The translations under genes and the position numbers were made by a program. Positions 57,411 to 64,000 of a stretch of 64,000 bases of DNA are shown here, piece after piece. The stretch is taken from NCBI RefSeq assembly GCF_024628865.1, contig NZ_CP102384.1, positions 879,001 through 943,000 on the forward strand, written 5' to 3'. This DNA comes from Sphingopyxis sp. DBS4 (lineage in GTDB: Bacteria > Pseudomonadota > Alphaproteobacteria > Sphingomonadales > Sphingomonadaceae). The notes under the pieces were generated by a model. The model was not told the origin of the DNA and did no database searches. It saw nothing but the letters and a program-made list of their open reading frames with translations. Each line of letters begins with the position of its first letter. The stretch's first letter is position 1.

Positions 57411-57528
57411 CCCCTCCCGTAAACGGGAGGGGCAACGAGACTTGCGGACTTGTCCGCTAGTCGCAGCGGGGTGGGACCTCGCACCGCCGCTGGCCCACCC
57501 CCTAACCCCTCCCGCCTGCGGAAGGGGG
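57411..57528. repeat. Double-hairpin repeat, copy 3, plus a CCCTCCCG-type palindrome
   Basis: 57411-57471 carries the CCCGTAAACGGG hairpin and the GACTTGCGGAC TT GTCCGCTAGTC hairpin followed by GCAGCGGGG, as at 21336. 57499-57528 is a further C/G-rich hairpin (ACCCCTCCCGCCTGCGGAAGG). Together they fill the pyrD-ggt gap. Confidence 0.8.
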
Positions 57529-57572
57529 AACAAGGGTTGCGCTACCCCGACCCCCGCGCCAATGTCGCGCCC

Positions 57573-59264
57573 ATGATCAAACGACTCCTTGCGGCCTTCA
57601 GCCTCTTCGTCATCGCCTTCCCGTCGCTTGCGAGCGCGCAGGGCGTCACCTCGTCCGCCGATCCGCGCGCGACCGAGGCGGGGCGCGAGATATTGCACGA
57701 GGGCGGCACCGCCGCCGACGCCGCGATCGCGATGGTCGCGGTGCTGACATTGGTCGAGCCGCAGTCGAGCGGCATCGGCGGCGGCGGCTTCATGGTCTAT
57801 CACGATGCCGGGGACGGCAGCATCTCGACGATCGATGGCCGCGAGACCGCGCCCGCCGCGGCGAAGCCCGAGCGTTTCCTCGGTCCCGACGGCAAGCCGC
57901 GTCCCTATATGGACATCATTCCGGGCGGCCTCTCGGTCGGCGTTCCGGGCAACGTCCGGCTGATGGAAATGGCGCACAAGAAATGGGGCAAGCTCGAATG
58001 GAAGGCACTGTTCCAGCCCGCGATCAAGCTGGCCGAGGAGGGCTATCAGGTCACCCCCGCGCTCAATAACTGGCTCGTCCAGTTTGAGCCGCTTTGGAAG
58101 GATTTCCCGGCGGCGCGCGCTATCTATTATGTGGGCGGCAAGCCCGCGCCGGTCGGCACGACGATCAGGAACCCCGCCTATGCCGCGATCCTCCGCGACA
58201 TCGCGGCGCGCGGCCCGGAAGCTTTCTATTCGGGCGCCAATGCCAAGGCGATCAGCGACGCGGTCGCGAAGGCGCCGCGCAACGCGACCCAGCTCACGCT
58301 CAAGGATCTCGCCGCCTACAAGGCGAAGGAGCGCCCGGCGGTCTGCACCACCTATCGCATCTATAAAGTCTGCGGCATGGGGCCGCCCTCGTCGGGGGCG
58401 ACGACCGTGTTCGGCATTCTCGGGATGCTCGAAGCCTATGACATGAAGACGATGGGCAAGGACGATCCGATGAGCTGGCACCTGCTCGCCGAGGCGATGC
58501 AGCTCGCCTATGCCGATCGGGCCGCCTATCTCGGCGACAGCGATTTCGTCGACGTGCCGGTGAAGGGGCTGCTCGACAAGGCCTATCTCGCCGAACGCCG
58601 CCAGCTCATCTCGCCCTTCGGCGCCGCGGGGCATTATGAGGCCGGCACTCCGCCGGGCGCCAAGCCGCGCGCCGCGGCGGCGCCGGTCAAGGAGCAGGGG
58701 ACGACGCATTTCGTCGTCGCCGACAAGGACGGCGACGTGATGTCGATGACCTCGACGGTCGAGAGCATCTTCGGCAGTCAGCTCATGGCGAACGGCTATT
58801 TCCTCAACAACGAACTCACCGACTTCGACCATGCGCCGACCCAGGATGGGGTGCCGACGCAGAACCGGGTGCAGGCGGGTAAAAGGCCGCTTTCCTCGAT
58901 GTCGCCGACGATCGTTTATGGCCCCGACGGCAAGGTCGTGCTCGCGCTCGGCTCGGCGGGCGGCAAGCGGATCATCATGCATGTGACCAAGACGCTGATC
59001 GGCGTCCTCGACTGGGGCCTCGACGCCAAGTCGGCGATGGAGCTTCCCAACCTCTTCTTCGGCCAGCAGGGCGTGCTGATCGAGAATAATGCGGCGGGCG
59101 AGGCGATTGCCGCGAAAATGAAGCCTTTCGGCTACAGCTTCACGCCGACTGACCTCGGCTCGAAACTCAATGCGATCCAACGGGTCGGGGATGGCTGGCA
59201 AGGCGCCGCCGATCCGCGCGGCCCCGGCACCTCGTCGGTCGATGGCGCGCCGGCGCAGAACTGA
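57573..59264 (+). CDS. ggt: Gamma-glutamyltransferase
   Basis: The 563-residue precursor has a signal peptide (LLAAFSLFVIAFPSLASAQ) and the Ntn-hydrolase layout. The autocleavage site is at QGTTHFVVADKDG, where the Thr becomes the nucleophile of the small subunit near residue 375. GSAGGKRII (substrate loop) and SSGIGGGGFMV (N-terminal) are the family's binding motifs. It hydrolyses glutathione or transfers the gamma-glutamyl group in the periplasm. Length is normal; the start MIKRLLAA is chosen over a frame that reads through the repeat. Confidence 0.94.
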   Translation: MIKRLLAAFSLFVIAFPSLASAQGVTSSADPRATEAGREILHEGGTAADAAIAMVAVLTLVEPQSSGIGGGGFMVYHDAGDGSISTIDGRETAPAAAKPERFLGPDGKPRPYMDIIPGGLSVGVPGNVRLMEMAHKKWGKLEWKALFQPAIKLAEEGYQVTPALNNWLVQFEPLWKDFPAARAIYYVGGKPAPVGTTIRNPAYAAILRDIAARGPEAFYSGANAKAISDAVAKAPRNATQLTLKDLAAYKAKERPAVCTTYRIYKVCGMGPPSSGATTVFGILGMLEAYDMKTMGKDDPMSWHLLAEAMQLAYADRAAYLGDSDFVDVPVKGLLDKAYLAERRQLISPFGAAGHYEAGTPPGAKPRAAAAPVKEQGTTHFVVADKDGDVMSMTSTVESIFGSQLMANGYFLNNELTDFDHAPTQDGVPTQNRVQAGKRPLSSMSPTIVYGPDGKVVLALGSAGGKRIIMHVTKTLIGVLDWGLDAKSAMELPNLFFGQQGVLIENNAAGEAIAAKMKPFGYSFTPTDLGSKLNAIQRVGDGWQGAADPRGPGTSSVDGAPAQN

Positions 59265-59284
59265 TTATTACGGCCTTTTTCATC

Positions 59285-59360
59285 GTCATCCCGGCGAAGG
59301 CCGGGATCTCACCCTCGCGTCACAGCGCAGCGGCGAGATCCCGGCCTTCGCCGGGATGAC
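59285..59360. repeat. Inverted hairpin pair, family B (26-bp perfect arms, 24-nt spacer)
   Basis: The arms 59285-59310 and 59335-59360 are perfect inverted copies, with stem TCCCGGC/GCCGGGA around GAAG. It lies 20 bp after ggt, as the same family does after the extensin-like gene. Confidence 0.85.
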
Positions 59361-59445
59361 GGAGGGGTTATGGGCTTCTATCGTGTGGCGATTGACCTTA
59401 AGAATGGCCCAATGACAATATAATCTCCCGAGGAGAGGCGCAGGC

Positions 59446-61275
59446 ATGAAGCTGGTAAACCCCCATCTCGACCATTTTCCGAGTCTGGTCGCGATGTTCT
59501 TCGACCGCGCGGGGCGGGGCGGCGAAGATCCGTTCCTGTGGCGCAAGGCCGATCGCGCGTGGCAGCCGCTGAGCTGGCGGCAGGTCGCGAACCAGGTGTC
59601 GGCGCTCGCGCACAACCTGCGCGAACTGGGGCTGAAGGACGGCGACCGCGTCGTGCTGGTCAGCGAGAACCGGCCCGAATTCTGCATCGCCGACCTCGCC
59701 ATCATGGCGGCGGGCTGCATCACCGTGCCGACCTACACCACCAACACCGAGCGCGATCACCAGCATATCCTCGACAACAGCGGCGCGAGCGCGGTGATCG
59801 TCTCGACCGCGAAACTCGCGCGGACGCTGATGCCCGCGGTGCTGCGTTCGAACGTCAAGCTCGTCATCACGATGGAAAGCCTGCGCGTCGGCCAGCAGGG
59901 CGATGTGCGCGTACTCGACTGGGACCCGCTCGTCACCGGCGGCGAGGCGTGGGTCGAGGAAACGAAGGCGCGCGGCCTCGCGATGACGCGCGACGACACC
60001 GCCTGCCTCATCTACACCAGCGGCACCGGCGGCGCGCCGCGCGGGGTGATGCAGCATCATGGCGCGATCCTGCACAATGGCGCCGGGGCGGCCGAGATTC
60101 TCGTCAACGACTTCGGGATCGGCGAGAATGAGACATTCCTGTCCTTCCTGCCCTTGAGCCACGCCTATGAGCATTCCGGCGGGCAGTTCCTGCCGATCAT
60201 GGTCGGCGCGCAAATCTATTACAGCGAGGGGCTCGAAAAGCTCGTTTCGAACATCGAGGAGACGAAGCCGACGATCATGGTCGTCGTGCCGCGGCTGTTC
60301 GAGGTGATCCGCGCGCGGATGATCAAGTCGGTCGAGAAGCAGGGCAAGCTTGCGAACTGGATGCTGGGGCAGGCGCTGCGCGTCGGCGAAAAGGATTATG
60401 AACGCCGCATGGGCGTGTTCGACCGCCCCGTTGACCTCCTCCTCAACAAGCTGTTCCGCCCCAAGATCCAGCAGCGCTTCGGCGGCCGGATGAAGGCGCT
60501 GGTGTCGGGCGGCGCGCCGCTCAATCCCGAAATCGGGGTCTTCTTCCACTCGATCGGCCTGACCCTGTTGCAAGGCTATGGGCAGACCGAGGCGGGGCCG
60601 GTGATCAGCTGCAACCGCCCCGCCGCTGGGCTCAAGATGGACACCGTCGGCCCGCCGCTGATGAATACCGAGGTGAAGATCGCCGACGACGGCGAAATCC
60701 TCGTCCGCGGCGAACTGGTGATGAAGGGCTATTGGCGCAACCAGCCGGAGACCGAGCGCGTGCTCGTCGTCGACCCGGCGGAGCCCGACAAGGGGCCGTG
60801 GCTCCACACCGGCGACATCGGCCATATCGACGCCAAGGGCCGGATCGTCATCACCGACCGCAAGAAAGATCTGATCGTCAATGACAAGGGCGACAATGTC
60901 TCGCCGCAGCGCGTCGAGGGGATGCTGACGCTGCAGCCCGAAATCCTCCAGGCGATGGTCTATGGCGACAAGCGTCCGCATCTTGTCGGCATTCTCGTTC
61001 CCGACCCGGAATGGATGGCCGAATGGGCCGAGGCGGAGGGGTTGCCGAAAGAGCTCGAACGGCTCCGCGAGCATGAGAAATTCCGTGCCGCCGTCCGCGC
61101 CGCGGTCGACCGTGTCAACGAGCAGCTTTCGGTTATCGAAAAGGTGCGCAAGTTCGACTTCGCCGACGAACCCTTCACGATCGAGAATGAGCAGATGACG
61201 CCCTCGATGAAGATCCGGCGGCATATCCTGCGGCAGGTCTATGAGGACAAGATCGCGGCGCTGTACGGCGGCTGA
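59446..61275 (+). CDS. Long-chain acyl-CoA synthetase-like AMP-dependent ligase
   Basis: The 609-residue enzyme has the ANL fold: P-loop LIYTSGTGGAPRGVMQHH, LPLSHAYEHSGG, LVSGGAPLNPEIG, LQGYGQTEAGPVI, and the hinge TGDIGHIDAKGRIVITDRKK. The P-loop GTGGAPR replaces the usual GTTGxPK, with an Arg for the final Lys. It activates a carboxylic acid, probably a long-chain fatty acid, with ATP and CoA. A GAGGAGAG ribosome site precedes the start. It stands alone. Confidence 0.92.
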   Translation: MKLVNPHLDHFPSLVAMFFDRAGRGGEDPFLWRKADRAWQPLSWRQVANQVSALAHNLRELGLKDGDRVVLVSENRPEFCIADLAIMAAGCITVPTYTTNTERDHQHILDNSGASAVIVSTAKLARTLMPAVLRSNVKLVITMESLRVGQQGDVRVLDWDPLVTGGEAWVEETKARGLAMTRDDTACLIYTSGTGGAPRGVMQHHGAILHNGAGAAEILVNDFGIGENETFLSFLPLSHAYEHSGGQFLPIMVGAQIYYSEGLEKLVSNIEETKPTIMVVVPRLFEVIRARMIKSVEKQGKLANWMLGQALRVGEKDYERRMGVFDRPVDLLLNKLFRPKIQQRFGGRMKALVSGGAPLNPEIGVFFHSIGLTLLQGYGQTEAGPVISCNRPAAGLKMDTVGPPLMNTEVKIADDGEILVRGELVMKGYWRNQPETERVLVVDPAEPDKGPWLHTGDIGHIDAKGRIVITDRKKDLIVNDKGDNVSPQRVEGMLTLQPEILQAMVYGDKRPHLVGILVPDPEWMAEWAEAEGLPKELERLREHEKFRAAVRAAVDRVNEQLSVIEKVRKFDFADEPFTIENEQMTPSMKIRRHILRQVYEDKIAALYGG

Positions 61276-61396
61276 CGGGTAAGCAGAAGCGATTGCCGCG
61301 CAAGATCAGTGGCTTGACTCTTCGCGTTCACAGGGGCGTAAGGAAGAGGGGGCCATGTCCGGATGACGGACAAGCTGATACGAGAGGTGGCCTCCA

Positions 61397-62185
61397 ATGC
61401 GTTATTCTGTCTCGATCCTGTGCCTGCTCGGCAGTCTCTGGGCAGCGCCCGTCCAGGCGCAATGCGTCGAGTGCGCGCAGCAGATGTTTCAGGCGACGCT
61501 GACGACCAACGTCTGGTACAATATCAATCAGGACCAGATCGACCAGACACGCAGCAGCGATGCGCGTAACGGCGTCTGCTACGATGCCAACCGGCGCTTC
61601 AGCGGTTGCGAGGGCAGAGCGATGCGGCCGCGTCCGACCGGCATCGCGTCGGCGGTCGCCAACCAGGCCGAAAATGCGGTGATGGCCGTCCTCAATGCCG
61701 AATATCGGCGCCGGCTGCAGGCCTATGGCAATGCCAATGCCGGTCAATGGCTCAACAAGGCGGCGGGCGATACCGGCCGGCAGGTCGGCGCGCTGAACGC
61801 CGAATACCGGCGCCGAGGTGTCGGCGCCGATAAATGGTATGTCGAAAGCGCGCGTGCGATCGCCGCCCGCTATGTGAGCGGCAGTCGCGGCGCGGCGATC
61901 GGCGAAGCGGTGATCGGCGGCATTCCCGCGGCGACGCGTAAGCGTGCCGAGGATGCGACCTTTGCGATCATCGAGCCGGAGATCGCACGTCGCAGCAACG
62001 CCCACGGTCGGGCGGAAACGGTCGAATGGGCGCGGTCGGTCGGATTGGCCGTCGGTTCCGGGGTCCGGAATCTCGCACCCGAATATGCGCAGCGCGCAAA
62101 GGTCGATGGCCGAACCAGCGCCGACGACTGGTATGTCGAGCAGGCGCGGACGCTAGCGACCCGGCAGGTACGTAGCGGACGCTAG
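61397..62185 (+). CDS. Secreted protein with internal AEYRRR repeats, unknown function
   Basis: The 262-residue product has a signal peptide (LLGSLWAAPVQAQ). The mature N-terminus is Cys-containing (CVECAQQMFQ, GVCYDANRRFSGC). It then has at least four degenerate repeats of the pattern (N/P)EYxxRxxAxGxxxAxxW: LNAEYRRRLQAYGNANAGQW, LNAEYRRRGVGADKWYVE, EPEIARRSNAHGRAETVEW and APEYAQRAKVDGRTSADDWY. No known family was recognised. It lies alone in the periplasm-type context between an acyl-CoA ligase and a minus-strand lipoprotein gene. Confidence 0.68.
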   Translation: MRYSVSILCLLGSLWAAPVQAQCVECAQQMFQATLTTNVWYNINQDQIDQTRSSDARNGVCYDANRRFSGCEGRAMRPRPTGIASAVANQAENAVMAVLNAEYRRRLQAYGNANAGQWLNKAAGDTGRQVGALNAEYRRRGVGADKWYVESARAIAARYVSGSRGAAIGEAVIGGIPAATRKRAEDATFAIIEPEIARRSNAHGRAETVEWARSVGLAVGSGVRNLAPEYAQRAKVDGRTSADDWYVEQARTLATRQVRSGR

Positions 62186-62275
62186 TTCGATGCGAGCGCT
62201 GAGGTTGCAGGCGGGGATGCGACCCGAAAGAGCTCGGTGCAAACCGGAGCCCCGCCTGCGGACTGAGCCAGTGAC

Positions 62276-62737
62276 TCAGCCAGCGTCCCCCGCCGGTTTG
62301 CGATAGGGGACGAATGGACCGAAGACGCAGGTCGGGCCGCGAATGCCGCTGCTGCGGTCGACCAGATGGAAGAAATCGCCTTCACAGGTCGATGAGCCGA
62401 ACTGACGCACGACCATGATGTCGCTGTCGCGCGCGAGGCCCGGGCAACTTCCCTTGAGATCGTTGCGGTAGACGAGCTTGCCGCCCGCACGATAGAGCAG
62501 GATATTGTCCGAGATGCGGATCGTCTCGGTCGTGCGATAACTGGGCAGGCACTGGACCGGCTCGCCTGGCACCTTGCCCGCGAGCTGTTTGTCGAGCTGT
62601 TCGGCCTGCTTGGGGCTGAGCGCTGCGGCGCCGGCTTCGGTGGCGCCGCCGGGGGCGCAGCTTGCCATCATTGGCGCGGCCAGCAGCGTCAGTGCCGCGG
62701 CGCGGATCAACGCGGTGCCCGTTATCGTCAGGGTCAT
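62276..62737 (-). CDS. Lipoprotein resembling DUF6491 proteins
   Basis: The 153-residue product has a lipoprotein signal (TLLAAPMMASC). The mature part has CLPSYRTTETIRISDNILLY, GSCPGLARDS and a GPTCVFGPFVPYRK end, with spaced cysteines. That order resembles the DUF6491 group from sphingomonads and xanthomonads, but I could not confirm it. It is probably periplasmic and disulfide-bonded. It is downstream of gloB in the same direction, but a gap of about 70 bp separates them. Confidence 0.65.
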   Translation of the reverse strand: MTLTITGTALIRAAALTLLAAPMMASCAPGGATEAGAAALSPKQAEQLDKQLAGKVPGEPVQCLPSYRTTETIRISDNILLYRAGGKLVYRNDLKGSCPGLARDSDIMVVRQFGSSTCEGDFFHLVDRSSGIRGPTCVFGPFVPYRKPAGDAG

Positions 62738-62804
62738 CGTCAGGCTCCTTGCAGCATCGGTGATGCTGACAGTTTCGAAATGAACGGATGGTGAAGTCGC
62801 GGCA

Positions 62805-63533
62805 TCAGGCGGCGTCTTTCAGCGCGCGGATACGACCCAGTTCGGCCGCCGTGGCGGCGCGGAGGAAGGGGTTCGTCGCGCGCTCGGCGCCGATGCTGGT
62901 CGGTACCGTCGGCTCGCCCGCCGCGCGCGCGGCCTCGACCGCCGCCAGCCGTTCGGCGAGCGCGGCGTTGCCGGGGTCGACGGTGACCGCGAAGCGCGCG
63001 TTCGACAGCGTATATTCGTGCGCGCAATAGACGCGCGTCGCATCGCCCAGCGCGTCGAAGCGCCGCATGTTCGCGAACATCTGTTCGGCGGTGCCCTCGA
63101 ACAACCGGCCGCAGCCCATCGCGAAGATGGTGTCGCCGACGAAGATCGCGTCGTCGGTCGCGAAATGATAGGCGATGTGCCCGGCGGTATGCGCGGGCAC
63201 GTCCCAGACCTCGGCGACATGCGCGCCCAGCCGGACGCGGTCGCCGCCCGTCACCCGCACATCGAGCGTCGGGATGCGTTCATATTCCGCCGCCGGGCCT
63301 GTGATCGTGCAGCCTGTCGCTTCCTTGATCGCTGCGTTGCCGCCGGTGTGATCGGGGTGCCAATGGGTGTTCCAGATGTCGGTGATCGTCCAGCCGCGCG
63401 CCGCCGCCGCTTCGAGCACGGGCTCGGCGACGGCGGGATCGATGACCATCGTCGCCTGGCTGTCGGAATCGTGGACCAGCCAGACATAATTGTCATTGAG
63501 GACCGGAATGCGGACGATGTCGAGCGGGCTCAC
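62805..63533 (-). CDS. gloB: Hydroxyacylglutathione hydrolase (glyoxalase II)
   Basis: GloB hydrolyses S-lactoylglutathione to lactate and glutathione, the second step of methylglyoxal detoxification. The 242-residue product has the metallo-beta-lactamase fold with THWHPDHTGGN, and later His/Asp ligands in AHTAGHIAYH, FVGDTIFAMGCGRLFEG and CAHEYTLSNARF. Length is slightly short but normal for alphaproteobacteria. It lies 66 bp downstream of gloA, both on the minus strand, forming a functional pair. Confidence 0.95.
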   Translation of the reverse strand: MSPLDIVRIPVLNDNYVWLVHDSDSQATMVIDPAVAEPVLEAAAARGWTITDIWNTHWHPDHTGGNAAIKEATGCTITGPAAEYERIPTLDVRVTGGDRVRLGAHVAEVWDVPAHTAGHIAYHFATDDAIFVGDTIFAMGCGRLFEGTAEQMFANMRRFDALGDATRVYCAHEYTLSNARFAVTVDPGNAALAERLAAVEAARAAGEPTVPTSIGAERATNPFLRAATAAELGRIRALKDAA

Positions 63534-63599
63534 GAATATCTCCTTTCTTCCGGCCTCATGCCTCCCAGACGGAGCGCCGGGCGGTCAGCCTTGGCCGAT

Positions 63600-64000
63600 T
63601 TACCAGACGCCGGTGTTGGGCATCGAGGCCCAGGGTTCCTGCGGCGGCAGATGGCCGTCCTGCAATAGTTCTACCGAAATGCCGTCAGGCGAGCGCACGA
63701 ACGCCATATGCCCGTCGCGCGGCGGGCGGTTGATCGTCACCCCGGCGTCCATCAGCCGCTGGCAAGTCGCATAGATATCGTCGACGCGATAGGCGAGATG
63801 GCCGAAATTGCGCCCACCCGTATAGGCTTCGGGCGCGCTGCCGTCCTCGGGCGGCCAGTTATAGGTCAACTCGACCTCGGCGACGCCCGCCTGTCCCGGC
63901 GGCGCGAGGAAGATCAGCGTGAAGCGGCCCGCCTCGCTGTCGAAACGGCGCACTTCCTCGAGCCCGATCAGCTTGAAGAAATCGATCGTGGCGTCGGGAT
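63600..64000 (-). CDS. gloA: Lactoylglutathione lyase (glyoxalase I), 5' end outside window
   Basis: Only the C-terminal part of the protein (about 133 codons) is in the window; the N-terminus continues past the right edge. The vicinal-oxygen-chelate fold is clear: ATIDFFKLIGLEEVRRFDSE, AEVELTYNW, GRNFGHLAYRVDDI and ISVELLQDG, with His and Glu metal ligands. GloA isomerises the methylglyoxal-glutathione adduct to S-lactoylglutathione, the substrate of GloB encoded next. Confidence 0.93.
   Translation of the reverse strand, partial: PDATIDFFKLIGLEEVRRFDSEAGRFTLIFLAPPGQAGVAEVELTYNWPPEDGSAPEAYTGGRNFGHLAYRVDDIYATCQRLMDAGVTINRPPRDGHMAFVRSPDGISVELLQDGHLPPQEPWASMPNTGVW

Overview
The window looks like chromosomal DNA of a GC-rich alphaproteobacterium of the Sphingomonadaceae, possibly close to Sphingopyxis or Sphingomonas. 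This is inferred from gene content, codon use and the dense set of short palindromic intergenic repeats; no rRNA or tRNA gene was seen to confirm it. Most of the window is ordinary core chromosome: guaA, aroC, fabI, pdxH, pyrD, the suf operon, gloA/gloB, cobS/cobT, bolA and others.

Layout. 1-8276 is a cell-surface and regulation block: a YadA-type adhesin cut by the left edge, an ECF sigma factor with an unclear start, a transmembrane Ser/Thr kinase, and a three-gene operon for an Asn-Ser-repeat secreted protein, a discoidin-like protein and a lipoprotein. 8277-11330 is accessory DNA: an IS91-type HUH transposase coupled to a tyrosine recombinase, then an AT-rich segment abutting the 3' end of guaA. 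12918-21488 carries a TonB-dependent receptor, a glycosyltransferase/phosphoesterase pair, an aldehyde dehydrogenase and an acetolactate-synthase-like enzyme. A small GIY-YIG nuclease gene lies between the last two, bracketed by a perfect 28-bp inverted repeat. 21489-29136 has the cobT/cobS region, a J-domain protein, bolA, cupin and pirin genes. 29364-35838 is mixed metabolism and regulation. 36021-42253 is a tight operon-like run (dnaJ-like, yihY, fabI, GNAT, aroC, SLC13 transporter). 43680-46961 holds a Tyr/Pro-rich lipoprotein, a P450 and an extensin-like protein. 47111-53165 is the complete suf Fe-S assembly operon under an Rrf2 regulator. 53460-64000 holds an AraC regulator, DUF885, pyrD, ggt, an acyl-CoA ligase, two unknown secreted proteins and the glyoxalase pair.

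The most interesting theme is repeat biology. Several hairpin families sharing a GTCA + 7-bp stem + GAAR-loop design occur as inverted pairs, with base-pair-preserving differences between copies. One pair encloses the GIY-YIG nuclease, suggesting an autonomous element and its non-autonomous derivatives. Other palindromes have intruded, in frame, into sufS, sufC and the rrf2-type regulator while leaving those genes open.
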